From Priapulus caudatus (Eukaryota > Priapulida > Priapulimorpha > Priapulimorphida > Priapulidae), in NCBI RefSeq assembly GCF_000485595.1, contig NW_014577281.1:200879-264878 (forward strand): a DNA stretch of 64,000 nt. The letters are read 5' to 3'. The notes beneath the pieces are model-generated. The model worked only from the letters and a program-made list of their open reading frames with translations. It made no database searches and had not been told where the DNA came from. The stretch's first letter is position 1. The number at the start of each line of letters is the position of its first letter. A program made the translations under genes and the position numbers. This document shows positions 1 to 12,770 of the stretch, one piece after another.

Positions 1-2613
1 AAATACAACTATAAGCAGTTCCACCTGTAAACATGACTGAACGAGCAGACATTGGACGCCACCCCTGCTGTGAGCGTCCCTCAGTTTCCGTTTATTACCG
101 GATTCAATTTACATTTCCTAAGGCTGATGTGATGCATAGCATAGCGATGTTCTGTGGATAATATGCTATATATTGGTACGCCGTAAGACCTCATAGTATG
201 TGGGCTGGCGGTATTTTACCTGCGAGCTAGCATGCGCCTGCCAAGAATGCAGATTCGTGTAATTGCATTGATTAGTGAAATTGCATTAGCAACTGCTGCA
301 GCGTTTACGACACGCTGAAGCCGGTATGTGGTTTGTTCCGTAGCTAGATTTGCAACAACCATCCCGAACAGTCTGTAAGAGAAGACTGTTCTGAGAAGTT
401 GTGTTTAAAAGAGGGGTGGTTGGTATGTCGCGTATAAATAACCCACAAGGAAATTAACGTGGATAAACAAATTTCTCCGTACCTACCGCGTACCTACTTT
501 TCCCGTCCCTCTTCGCTCCTTTCACCCTTCTCCTCTCGCTCGGTCTCTATCTCTCTTTATTCTCCTCTTTCTCATCCTATATCATTCCCACTCTCCTCGT
601 GGAAATACTATTACTACATTTATCATTAAGTAAGATCCGTTACCAATCCACCTTTACCAGTACCACATCAAAACGAATTTTGATAAATTCGGACAGCTGA
701 TGCGTTTGTAGCGCAAGTAGTATATTTATAAATATAGATATATATTTATATATATATATATATAAATATATATCTATATTTATAAATATATATATATATT
801 TACCCTGATTTATATATAAATGTCATATCTTTTGATGTACTGGTATCGTATCATACAGGCAGGCTGTTTGTAGCCTACACTGTATGTTGAGTAATTAGCG
901 CGTCAATGCCATGAATGCCGGCGCTCGATATACAAGCATGTGTTCTCACGCGCAAAGCAGGAGCAGTTATTCACACCATTGATCACCACATCATTGATAC
1001 ACCATGATAGTATGTTACGTTACGTTATGGTTACGTCACGTTGTAGAGATACGTCACGTTGGTGTATAGAGATGAGTGTATAAGAGCAGCATTATTGAGT
1101 TGCGATGTATCGTACATACGGCGCTGCATACCAGATAGCGAGAATCTCTGCGCTCTACCGCACTGTTGCCGCAGCAGCTGCCGGATGCGCTATCGGGAAT
1201 CCTATATCACCGGCGACAGCTATGCAGAGACACGCTCGGTAATGGGCCACATACTAAATACACCGATTCTATTCTATTCTAACTAATCTCACCATGCAGC
1301 GCAGAGGCGGATCCAGAGGGTTTGGGTGACCAGTTTCCATAGTTCTAGTCACAGCTAGGGGGGTCCGGGGGCATGCCCCCCGGGAATTAAAAAAAAATTA
1401 GGCTATATTTGGTGCATTCTGGTGAATTTTGAGGGTCAATTCTGAAGATACCCAGCCTGTGACCGGTTTCTGGAAACCGGTGCAAACCGGCCTAAATCCG
1501 CGCCTGCAGCGTACATCCGTGTAAATCACATCGTTAAAATAAATAATAACAATCTTCGTTTGAGCCACCCTGAGAAGAATTGTTTCGTTATTATACCTGA
1601 ACAATTGTTAATCAATTAGGGAGCACGCTCGGTTAAATTGGTACTTTTGCAGCCGCATTAATGTACTGGTTTTCAGCCATTCTGATACACACAGTGCACA
1701 GAAAACGCAGCGTGAATCGACTCCGAGCATAGACTCGGCTTGCTTCAATTCACTCCCTGATAGCACCTCTACACTAACTGTAATGGTTGTGGAGCAGTGC
1801 ATGCAGTGAATATAAAGCCAGTGATTCTCCCACCTCGGCGTGCAGCTATTTGTTTACACTGCGTTGGAAAATAGCTTCACGATTTACCGTCATTGTGCTG
1901 TCTGATGGTGCAACATATCCCTGGAGATTTTAAACACCGCATAGACGTACTATCATTATAAACCTCAATACATTTACCTATATAGCTTTTGTGGCATATC
2001 CATCCAGTTTAAATTATCCATTTCTTTACTATACGCATATGTAATGTCTATGGACCAACAAAAAATCGATTATATTATAGAACCAACGTCATTTGTTAAC
2101 CTTTACTCCTATGGGAAAAAAATCTGCTTCCCTCGCTTAGTAGAGTCGTTTCGCGTGGTTCTGGCGTTTTACAGAAATGAGATCAACCTGGTGTGGGAGA
2201 GTTAGAGGTAGACGAGAAGTTGAGGTGAGGAATGGATCACCCAGAGAGTAAGATGAAGAATAGATTAAAGAGTGAGAGGTTGAATTAGAAGGAAAAGCAG
2301 AGAAAGATGGATATGATGGATTGATACAGAGAGCGAGATGGAAAGGTTGAAGGAGAAGAAGAAAGGGCCGGGGATGGAAAGGGATCGAGGCAGATGAAGA
2401 GGTAGAGCAAGAGGGCTACTAGAGGTATAGATCTCGATTAAAAACAATAAATATAAAAACTACTCTTGAATTTTATTAACAGTACCGCGTTGTGTTATTA
2501 TTTATTAATTACTTTACTATCTCTACCATCTCTACGCATTAACCTCCCACACCGAAAACAGAGAAATTATAGCGTACAATATTACAATATTTTATCTCCA
2601 TTAAAGCCTATAC
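1..2613. other. 3' flank or intron of the CUB gene, no confirmed exon
   Basis: No coding exon can be confirmed here. 480-600 is CT-rich. 721-790 is an AT-rich palindrome. 2260-2420 is a purine-rich block whose apparent reading frame is low complexity. The downstream exons of the minus-strand CUB gene (membrane segment and cytoplasmic tail, if present) should lie here or further left. The only hint is a good minus-strand acceptor (TGTTTACAG then GTGGAAC) at about 25, running off the window edge in a phase compatible with the last confirmed exon at 2614; this is too short to call. Confidence 0.5.
720..792. repeat. AT-rich near-perfect palindrome
   Basis: About 70 bases of TA-rich sequence read almost identically on both strands: TATATTTATAAATATAGATA on the left is mirrored by TATCTATATTTATAAATATA on the right, around a TATATA core. 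It could extrude as a cruciform. It is a simple-sequence palindrome with no sign of a gene. Confidence 0.8.
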
Positions 2614-3013
2614 CTGTTAGAAATGAGTATTGGGCTTTGAATCCCCAACCAGACGAGTTTCCACTATGTAACACCATAAGTAAACGAGGTCCTTTAGAAA
2701 TGACGGGGTGGAATGTGTAGTTTCCACACCACTGGTGGTTTGGCATTCCTTCGGTGTCATCACCATTCAGGTAGAATGCAACATAGCCATCATTACACCT
2801 ACAAAAATGAGTCTGCAATGTCATCTACAACTTACAAAAACGCAATCACGACACACACACGCGCGCGCGCGCGCACACACACGCGCACGCGCACGCACAC
2901 GCACACGCACACGCACACGCACACGCACACGCACACGCACACGCACACGCACACAGTTACACACACACACACACGCACGCACGCACGCACGCACGCACGC
3001 ACGTGCGGCGCGC

Positions 3014-3050
<37 letters not shown>

Positions 3051-6000
3051 GCACGCCCGCATGCGCGCACACACGTGTACAATCATCATATGCACGCACA
3101 CCCGCGCGCGTATACACACGTGCACGTACGCACTAACACGCACATACGCGCACACACACATACACACAAATATACTTATACTTATAGATAATTTACAGTA
3201 TTTCAGGAAGCAACTTACTTTCCATAAGCATCTCGTGGAATGTTGAATTCTCGGAAGACTAGATTCACCTTTTCCAGATTTTGGTCATCATTGAGACCGT
3301 CTACCAGGTACTTGCACACGCGCCCGGGCATATACTTCCGGGGATAATTAGGAGAAATGATTGTGCCATTGGAGATGCCACGGCTTGGGATTCGTTGATC
3401 ACACTCAGTGCCTCGCACATGATATTCTGGCAGGCCGAGAAAATCTGCGCGTACGGTACAGAGAGATTTTTATGCGTGTTGGCATCGTTGAACGTTTTTT
3501 TATTCGTACCACGTGTACGATGTAGTTTTTGACGGTGACCTTACTAGCGACCATGAATATATCACATTGGTCTTTTCCATCATATACAAAAGGTTCGAGC
3601 AATCAAACACAAGTAATCCATCAGAATCAAGAACATCAATTTTTAGTTTTTGATTTTCGGATATTTTCGGATAATTTTCGGATATTTTAGGATAAACTGT
3701 GAATACCTGTGATAAGTGTATGCTGTGGACGTTTATAAGAAGTTGTAACAAATTAGATTCTTACTGGATCTGAAAGACCATGTCATGGAAATCATGAAAT
3801 CTAACATTTTAGTCGCCAAACTTTGAGTATGAAAACTGTTAGTGAAGCCGGTCAGATTGCGACTAGTACACATTTAGGACTACAAGTTGCACGATGACGT
3901 TCCCTTTTTACGGAAACCCATGAAATTACCATTGGACCACGTGAGACTTCGATCTTGTGTTTTGATTTGCTGATATTATTTACGCTGCTCATATCCCCTA
4001 GATGACGAATATGTACATCACAGGAACAGCAATTTACATTTTTGAGCCGAACTTGATGAGAGACAGGGGCACACTATCACATTTCCCCCCACACAAATAG
4101 ATTGATATTATGAAACTAATCTAAAAGGTCTATCTCGCTACGTCTTTGAAATCATGCTGGAAGTAATTGCTTCCCATTTTATTAACGGCATCAAAAGATT
4201 TGACTTACTTAAGCTTACAAACTCAGAGCTGAATTTGAAATGAATGTTGAAGCCCAGATTTTCTGAATCCGGAGCCTTTGATGAGTGGAATTCTAAAAAT
4301 AGGTTTTCTTTCGTAGAAAAGATAACTTTTCCCCGGTGCTTGTATCCGCACAGCATAGTGTTGATGAGAGGGGCATCGGTAGAACGGCCATCGTGTACTT
4401 TTAGCCAATCATACGGACAACTGTAACACAACATATTAATGTTCATTACGCCCATGTGATGTATCACTTAAATTAACGTGCTTTTCATATGCACACGGAC
4501 GGCCCAGTACCACACTGATCCATTTGTCTAAAGGTCCCTTCCAAATTTCATGTATAACCGAACTAACGAACAATCCAACTTTTCCAATTACATGAGGAAA
4601 GGATGCACCGCATATGGTGACACGTGATATAGAACCTTGGCTATAGGCATAAGTTGTGTCTGACATGCATGCACCCGCATCAATCATATTTAGGGAGTGA
4701 AGCTAATAAATCAATACAATAAAAAATACTATGCATTCTTTCCCATTATTCCGATCATTGCGTCACTGCCATATCAAAACATGAAATTGTCGAAAATGAT
4801 TGGTTAAATTGTTACTTACTGTGGTCCTCCATAGTACAGATCAAAATCGTCAAATATTAACTGTATTCTCTGCAATGGGTTTCCTTCTAAGCTGTAGGTG
4901 CAGTGAAGATTGTTTGGGTAAGCACCAGGGTATGTGGGCGAGAGAATCTGTCCCTCGGAGTATGCTGCAGCTGTAATGGTCTGGTCGCATATTGTTCCTG
5001 GAGCCTTTTCTCCAACGTGATACCGCTCTAAATAAATGCATGCACGATGCAAACCTTATGAAAGAAATGTTGCAGGACAATCGTTGACAGAATCCCACTA
5101 ACATAATTACGTACAGTCACAGTGTATAACAAAAAGAAGCCTGCATATTCCTGCCTAGATTTTGTTGGATACTGGATATTGCTCCAGCAGCTGCAACGCT
5201 TATTAGAAATGCACCTGTCACTAAGAATAGGCTCCTGTATGATTCTAGCTGACTCTAATCACATTTATACACTTCTTTTGTGAGCACTCCTTCCCTCTAC
5301 AATAATCTTTAATTGGCCAGAACACAGGTAGACAGAATTCCGAAAGGAACTTACCATCTTTCATGAAATGATACGATGCGTTGAATCCCCGCTCTTGCAC
5401 ATTGTCGTTGCTGTAGAATCCAACGATAATGATGTTGTAGAGCGATATGCGCGTCCGCGGAGCAATGCGCCCGCAGTACCTGCCGCTAATTGTGGTCTCT
5501 GCATCCTCCAGTCGGATCTCTGGTTGCTGCAGTTCAGCATAGATGTCGACGTAATCTTCATGGCATCTCCTATAGGGCGACGTTAGAGGGATTTGTAGGC
5601 AGATGTTTCAAGAACCAGCCGCTAGGCACCCGGATTTAACTACGTTGTGGGCAATGCGTTTAAAAGGTTAATGCATATATGTAGTGTTGACAGATTCGTA
5701 TGGATGTATTGAGCAATACCGAATCTTGTTCTTTATTCGTGTTTCTTTTCAAAAATGACGTGTATCCATAACTCTGCTATTAGATCGATTTTACTCTCCG
5801 TTTGAAATATGTTGGCTGCTGTATGAGCTAAAACTTCACGCAAAACATTCTGTTTTTACAGAAGCTGCCCCACAGGCTACTTAAACGTGATGTTTACTGG
5901 AAAACATCAATGCGAGTTGAAATACGTTGAAAGGGAGTTTTCTGCAGTCAATAATCCATGCAATACGATTTTAGAATTTTCACATACCAACAATAAGTAC

Positions 6001-7548
6001 TCAGCATGCATGTGCACTGTTAGGCGATGTTCACTTAAAAAGAGACTAATGTAGCGAATTCAGCTGGCTGGGCGCAATTACAATATACTGATGGTATGTG
6101 GCTTATGATGTGGACCATGTAATATTTACACCGATGGATCTATAACTTTCGCTGGACCTACTCTGCAGGGTTTCCTTGAAGAACGAAATCATCAAAATCA
6201 ACCTTCACTCTCTCACTAGGCAAAGCAATGAACTTGTATAGGCACTGCAAAACAGTAAAAATTAAGAGAATATTATTATGCTTGTTATACCACAATCAAG
6301 GTGTTCGCATTCTATAAGACTATAACACAAACGGCCATTAACCTGTTAATAAACTCTCACATTAGATTCACAACCGCACATAGCAAATTTGATAAATATT
6401 CTAAGCTTAGGCCTACGTACAAGATTCAAACTTTATAGATATCATTGCCAATAAAAAGATTCCAGTTATTTTTACATAATTAATTTTCGTTATTCGATCT
6501 AAGAATATTACCTGCATCTGTGGTTGGTAGTTGTTAGGATAGTATGGTGACATAAATGTACCGCTTTTAGTTTTGGAACCCTCCCTGCTCCTAAATTCTT
6601 GATCACAATCTATAATGTATCATTCAAATATTACTTAATTAAAAAATATATACAAAACACAGTTCTAACCGCATTCTACAGTATTAGGCGCCTTGTAATG
6701 AATAAATCACATTATTGGGCGCCTTGTAATTAAGAAAGTGAAAGATGGTTTTTCTGTCAAATTACTTGTGGGTATGTTCTGCCTATTTTACGTGTATATA
6801 TGGTTCCACCAACTAATATTTCGTTTGACACACAGGGTATGCTTGAACACGGATCATACCTAATTCTACAGTAAAGAAAGATTTGAATGGATTGCGCGTC
6901 TGATATTTAAAAAAAACATCATTGACAGACATTTTTTAATATGTTACACTGCACGTTAGTATCGAGATCTCTACGCTTAATTTCAACCAAATATTATTTC
7001 GTAATTAATTTCTTGTGAGTAGGTATGTGCTCTTTGCTTAAATGTGTATTAACATTTTAACAAAATGATTTTTCTGCTGGACAGTATTGGATATCTGAAA
7101 CACATCTCTCGCCCTATGGTACGGTTTAGGGAATCCGGGAAGACTGCCTGTCATTTTTATAATAAACTACTCGTAGGTATATGTGCGCTCTTATAATAAT
7201 TTTGACAAATTGTTTTTTAGCCAATACTGGGCGTGTTCGAATATCTTCATGTTTCGAGAAATAAACTTGTAGCATAATATTACGGTGAAAGAAGAATTTT
7301 GTTACTTTATTTGTTACATACCCGCATCACCTTGTGTTACCCTACTGACTCACCGTCATTTTCTCCTTTAAGTTATGTAAACTGTAAGTCACGGCGTTTA
7401 GGTTTGTGACTGTATAGCGCAAATGCAGAATGCCCGTCTCATTGCGCGTCTATAGGGAAGCCTGCGGACTGTGACCCTCGCTCGACCCAGCGACCGTGCT
7501 TCAACTCCACACATATACAAACACCGGAAATGGTGTTATTAGTCACGG

Positions 7549-7611
<63 letters not shown>

Positions 7612-7928
7612 CATGTATATATGTATGTGTGTGCATGTTCGTGCGCGTGCGTGCATGGCGTGCGTGCGTGCGTGCGTGTTGCAGCTTACACGTTTCAAGA
7701 TCAGACGAATCTCCGTTGCCGCAGTATTGGACATCCTTGCCTCTGCATACCAGTTCCTTGCTTATGCAATAGCCGTTGCGCTTGCATTTAAACCCCGTCG
7801 TACATTGTTGATCTACCACGATATATTAAAATGTATGAGATAACTCATAACTCTTTATTTTGTAGAACTGATGAATAATTAAAATTCACACAAAAAATGC
7901 GCTTGATATTTCTTAGAAAATCCACAGA

Positions 7929-7982
<54 letters not shown>

Positions 7983-9870
7983 GTTGCAATGGAAAGAAGT
8001 TCTGAAATTATTACGGGCAAGTGCCAAGTTGATAAATTACTCAATGAGTATGCACTTTCCCGTAATAATGTTAGAACTCCTTTTCTCAACTTTTCATATG
8101 CATATTTGATGACTGGTTGACTGGATCTATTTCATTTCTGCGTAGATGTTTTCATAACAGTGTAGTTTTTACTGTAGTACGACTATAGCAAATTATACTG
8201 GACAGCTGAGGTCTTGTATGCAGAACCACTATAGAGGCAGTGGTAATCAAGTAAACGAACGTTTAATCAATACCATTGATTAGTTCTGTCCACGTTGCTC
8301 GGAAGCCTTGCGATCCCGTGGCTTTGTCTGATGATGTAAACCTGCAATCAATGTTATTTATCGATAAACCAATAACTTATAATTAAATGGTAATTATTTC
8401 GTTAAATACAATAAACCCGTCTTACGTATCATGCTGAAATATAATTCAATCGTAATTCAAAGGCGTTGACTTGTTTGTTCCAGAGTTTTTCACAATGGCG
8501 CTATTCGTCCTTAAATTTACATAAATCTCAAAGGAGGTATTTGACCAGCTGATATACTATTAGGCTATTAGCAATATAAAGCCCAGCGCACACGTGAGTA
8601 ATTTTATTCAAGTAAAATAATGCATGCGTCAAAATACTCACCTGTGTGCCGGATTTTCGTTGAGTTTTCTGACGCACGCATCAAGAAACTCAATAGCAAA
8701 CGTGTTTGATAATTTTTGACTCATGCGTCAAAATACTCAACGTGTGCGCGCTACCTGCATAAATTTACTCAACACTGGTCCTCACAGCGCATGCGTTTAA
8801 ATCATTTTAAAGATGACTGCGCCCAGTATTGGCTGCGCACAATCACGTGATATACATTACCACTTATACCTTGAGTAATTTTACTCACGTGTGCGGCGGA
8901 CGCTGAATATATTTCGCGTGAGTATTTTCGCATGCATCATTTTACTTGAGTAAAATTACTCACGTGTGCGCCGGGCTTAAGACTCATTAACATCAGTGTA
9001 ATACGCATAACAATGGAATAATTACGCTCAAAATGTAGTAAATCGATGAGACTGCATGCCACAAAATAATTTTTTGCTCAAAACATTTGGCTGGAAGCTT
9101 TTATGACATATTCGCATGAATAAATATATTCAAGTGCCTCTAACAAGCTTTCTGCAATAATACATTGTTGAGGAATGTGACCGGCCATTTTGATAAACAC
9201 ACATACGTGACTCTCATCAGATTTCCCGTGGATGTGAAGTTTCTGAAAAATTCAGCTAGGTCTTCCCCACAAAACTCAGCTGTGGGAGTGAAGAGATCGC
9301 TGCTATTGGTGAACACCCGTACGGCAGCTCCTTGACAGCCCACCTCACCTGTTCATACGTGAGACAAGCGTTACACATTAACCTACTCATCATCATCGAG
9401 TGTGCGTGCACATCGCGGCAAAACAAAGAAGCTACCTATGCGACCTACATAAAGCTCATATCTTGTTTTTATCTTGTTCTTACAATTTTGTACGCATTAT
9501 TAATTTGTATGCACAAAAGAATAAGCAGTCATTCGTTCTTAATTGTAGTCATTAATTACAGCACGTTTAAACTGTAGGTATACATAAAGAACAAATGACA
9601 ATAAATAAATTGATTATTAAATTGATAAATTGATAATAAATAAAATAATTGAGAACACGTGCAGGCTATACAGGTTTCTCTAAATGTAGCACCTACTTGA
9701 CATAAGGCCTTCCACTGCTTTCCATAGTTTATGCGAGAAGAAGACTAGGAGCTTATTTCCTGGATTGGCACGTATCTCCCAACTGCAGTGTGTTTTCACA
9801 GTGTATTTCGTTCGGCCATACTGCGGAGTCTGGAATGTTCCACCACCCTTGTCCAATATTCCGCCACAAG
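2614..9870 (-). CDS. Multi-CUB/LDLa extracellular receptor-auxiliary protein (SOL-1/LEV-10/NETO-like), partial
   Basis: Eleven exons join in frame on the minus strand: 9870-9697, 9348-9207, 8341-8274, 7812-7690, 6609-6512, 6244-6162, 5569-5355, 5027-4820, 4420-4209, 3426-3219 and 2798-2614 (1716 nt, about 571 residues). All introns are GT-AG and every phase matches. The order is CUB1 (exons 1-3, from CGGILDKGGGTF to FRATWTEL), one LDL-receptor class A module (exon 4, ending at the start of exon 5; six cysteines, acidic CGNGDSSDLE motif), CUB2 (exons 5-7, SGTFMSPYYPNNY and CHEDYVDIYAEL), CUB3 (exons 8-9) and CUB4 (exons 10-11). Each CUB has the four usual cysteines. CUB/LDLa membrane proteins of the SOL-1, LEV-10 and NETO group assist or cluster neurotransmitter receptors; I infer that role here only from architecture. 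The signal peptide and any transmembrane exon are not found, so both ends are incomplete. The exon 9 donor was chosen at 4209 rather than 4219 because only 4209 keeps phase with exon 10. Confidence 0.85.
2853..3180. repeat. CA/CG-rich compound microsatellite
   Basis: Long runs of (AC)n, (ACGC)n and (CG)n sit in the short intron between the last two exons of the CUB gene. The repeat keeps several frames open by chance (Thr-His or Cys-Val repeats), so it gives spurious reading frames on both strands. Alternating purine-pyrimidine tracts of this kind can adopt Z-DNA. Confidence 0.95.
7549..7678. repeat. (TA)n followed by GTGC-type microsatellite
   Basis: About 28 TA dinucleotides are followed by a TGTATG/GTGCG-rich stretch, immediately downstream (in the minus-strand sense) of the LDLa exon of the CUB gene. 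It lies within intron 4. No coding signal. Confidence 0.95.
7931..7982. repeat. (ATC)n trinucleotide microsatellite
   Basis: About 17 consecutive CAT/ATC triplets lie in the intron between CUB1 and the LDLa exon. They read as poly-Ser or poly-Asp in different frames; these are shadows, not protein. Confidence 0.95.
8580..8977. mobile_element. MITE, 398 bp, TAA target duplication
   Basis: Terminal inverted repeats start AGCCCAGCGCACACGTGAG on the left and, read from the other strand, AGCCCGGCGCACACGTGAG on the right. They continue as family-specific inverted sequence (AATTTTA, TCAAGTAAAAT). TAA flanks both sides (8577-8579 and 8978-8980). The same motif recurs inverted inside the element. A 3-bp TWA duplication is typical of PIF/Harbinger elements, which is the best guess for the mobilising transposase. 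No open frame. It sits between CUB1 exons 2 and 3. Confidence 0.8.
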
Positions 9871-10863
9871 CTGTAGAAATAGAATTTATAACGCTAAGTT
9901 AAAAAGTAAACAATATTTATGCTTTATTAGAATATAAATTGTACTATTCCCGTGTACAAATACTATTCATCTCGAAATCGATAGCATTATTGCCAATATC
10001 AGCAAACTTCAAGCATTGATGGCTGAATGTGCTTGCCTGCAGCTGCTAATATGGAAAGTGTGCGCGCGCTTTTGATTACACATTCAATCAGCACAATTAT
10101 CAACTGCGCATATTTGGCTGTACGTTTGTGTGAGTGCGTGAATGTGCGCGCCTGTGTGCGACTGTCAATCCATCCACGTATACTAACGCGCACGTGTGAC
10201 AGAGACGGCGACAAAGAATATATACATTCCGAATGTAAAACATTTGGGTGGGCAGATTTGTGCCGCTATTGTTAGGACGCGTACTCTGCCAATGTGAATT
10301 CTCGGATAAGCTAAACTCTAATAAAATAAGGCTAAATAAACATGAGCTATATGTTCATCTTTCCTATTATATAAATGATATTTATATGCCCGCTAGTCCA
10401 TCGATGTTAACTGCTTGTCTTGTCTGTACCCTCGTCTATCGATTTACTTATCAGTTTGATCATCCCTCCGTGTACCCGGCCACCCGTCCATCTATTCATC
10501 TATTTATTCATTCATCCGTAATCAACGGTCCTTTTTTATTTTAATTGCGGGTCTACATCTGCTACGCCCTTGCGGCCATTTTTCCATATACTTTTTCATT
10601 TGTCTATACGGCCACTCATCAACCTAGATCTGCATGTTTAACCATCCTCCGGACGAACAACCGCCCACCCGCCCATCTATCATTCTGTTTGTCCACCCCT
10701 TTGTATGCCCACCCAATCATCCGCCCATCTGTTCGTCTGTCGCCCTCCGTCCGCCCAAGCGCGTCTAGGACACACTAGCGACTAGGACACACTATATAGC
10801 GTCTAGGACACACTAGCGATTCTGTACGCTGCCTGGCAGCGTATATTTTCGCTCACGATTTTA
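9871..10863. other. Upstream intron or 5' region of the CUB gene, simple-sequence DNA
   Basis: No exon recognised. 10440-10760 is a degenerate CCATC/TCATC-type tract. 10770-10830 has short direct repeats of CTAGGACACACTAGCGA. These flank and probably belong to an older repeat into which the next element (10864) is inserted. Confidence 0.5.
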
Positions 10864-11257
10864 AGCTGGGGGCACACGAGCGTATTTTTTCGCCCGATCG
10901 CGGCGAATTTTAAAATCGCTCAAAAAATTCGCCCGTGTGTCCGTTCACGTCGACGACGATTTCGTACGCCCGTACGAATCGCCCGTACGAATCGCCCGTA
11001 TCAAAAATGTTAGATATTTTCGGCCGATTATTTACGCCGGCGGAAGATCCGCTGGTCGAGCGATCGATTTTTTTAAACCAATCGGACGTGTTGTTGATAT
11101 CATGTGATGCATCATGTGATCATGTGATCCCGTCGAGTGGCGTACGCGTAAGCTCACAAATTCGCTACGTGTGCCCCTTCGTGATCGGGCGTATAAATTC
11201 GCTGGCGATTTTAATCGTCGCGATCGGGCGAAAAAATACGCTTGTGTGCCCACAGCT
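10864..11257. mobile_element. MITE, 394 bp, TTA target duplication
   Basis: Inverted ends AGCTGGGGGCACACGAGCG and, from the other strand, AGCTGTGGGCACACAAGCG, each followed by TATTTTTTCGCCCGATCG. TTA flanks both sides (10861-10863, 11258-11260). The core consists of repeated inverted words built on CGATTTTAAAATCG and TCGGGCG. No coding capacity. It is inserted into another repeat whose GGACACACT motifs lie on either side. Confidence 0.8.
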
Positions 11258-12168
11258 TTAGAACGCCGTACGAGTTGCGCGTACAGCTAGACACACACTG
11301 CGATTTTGTACACTGGCCGTGTTAGCATGTACAGTAACAGGTGAAAATAAATAAAGTCAGAATTAACAGTGTGTGTTAGGCGGGAGGTTGTACATATTCA
11401 ACTCGAATTAAAATCAAATTTGCTGAAATTCTACAAATAGCCCATCTATAAATAATGTATAAGTAATTAAGGGCTGCTGTCATACTTCTAGGCACAACAC
11501 TGCCATACGAAATCGTCAACTAAATAATGAACATAATTCGATGTATTGAACTGTTTATATGTGAAATTACCAGTCATCTCCAGTAGTTGTGCTATAGCAT
11601 TTAATGCTGTTTCCTTCGCAACTCGATTCCGATATTCTGCAGACTATAGCTGTATGTCATACAGACATGGATTCTCTGACCATAAAGTGGTCACATCATC
11701 CTCTTTCTGCGTAGTCCACACTTCTACCATGTACGCTGCCATTTTCTACATCATGTGACTGCTTTACTAAAATTTATTGGCTGCTGATAGAAATCGCGAG
11801 CGGACATGTGGACACAATGGCGTATTTGTACGCACGCGATGAAAAACCGGGCGGAAATATTCAACATGTTGAATACGAGCTGTAACGCTTATACCAACAG
11901 CAGTCTTTATAACACCAATTCATCCGTTCATCATTTATTCTATCATCGACGAACTTCGACGATGATCATAGACGAAAGATTGACTATAATACAAAAGAAA
12001 ATGAACAAAATAAACTTTTGTGGCTATTTTCCTCTTAAACCTCATGTTTGTTGACACATGTCCGCGGTATAATACATCTACTATTTCTATTACGTGAGTC
12101 ATTAGTGATACCAGGCATATACATTATATTACATTACTGCATCGTTCAATACATAGCGTAGAACTAGA
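11258..12168. other. Non-coding spacer
   Basis: 11258-11340 is the right remnant of the repeat that hosts the 10864 element (ACACACACTGCGATTTTGTAC). The remainder to the LTR is ordinary AT-rich sequence in which I see no exon with plausible splice sites. Confidence 0.4.
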
Positions 12169-12445
12169 CTAAATATACAGTGAGGTGAATCTAATCGCGA
12201 GCGCATATATCTGTGCGCTGCATGACATAATAGTTAATCCTTGTATTAGTAATTACCGTATCGTAGACTCTGGTATTCTTCCGTTACACACTGAACCGTA
12301 TACACACCACTCAACGGTCGTAACTCACAAAGCCTACTGCCTGCGTTCACTGCTTTGCACCCGAACCCACCCAAAACCAAAACCGTCCGGACTATCATAC
12401 GCGAAAAGACGTCATTTGGGAAGTAATTGTTGGTTGGCCGCTACA
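12169..12445 (-). repeat. 3' LTR of the BEL/Pao element
   Basis: 277 bp nearly identical to 16217-16517, both running from CTAAATATACAGT to GGTTGGCCGCTACA on the plus strand. Relative to the minus-strand element, this copy is the 3' LTR and starts TGTAGCGGCC. Small indels separate the two copies (the other is about 24 bp longer), so the insertion is not recent. No clear target duplication is visible outside the pair. Confidence 0.8.
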
Positions 12446-12770
12446 TACCGGCCCTTAATTGCCTTACGGCCTTATACACAATTATCTTATACAATTACAG
12501 CCAACATAAACTAAATCGTTCTAACAAAACCAACCGCAATCTCCAATTCTTTGCAACACTCTAAGTGTTCCTCACGACAGACGAAATATTCGCTACGACA
12601 ATCAGAACTTTCCGTCCCTACACAGCTCGCACACTAATCATTAAAGTCTGATTCCGGAATGAGACAAAGTTTTGCCACAGAACGCGTTAATAGTGTCGAG
12701 GCGGTCTTGACCTTTACCACCCTCACAATGCGTTCTTGTCTTTCATGACATCCTGGATTCTTCCGATGTT

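Noticed and set aside
2265-2447. Minus-strand hydrophobic Leu/Ser-rich frame as a transmembrane exon of the CUB gene
   Set aside because: It is the reverse of a purine-rich low-complexity tract, with no suitable acceptor in phase.
2708-3246. Thr/His and Cys/Val-rich reading frames on both strands
   Set aside because: Produced by CA/CG microsatellites; only 2614-2798 (minus) belongs to a real exon.
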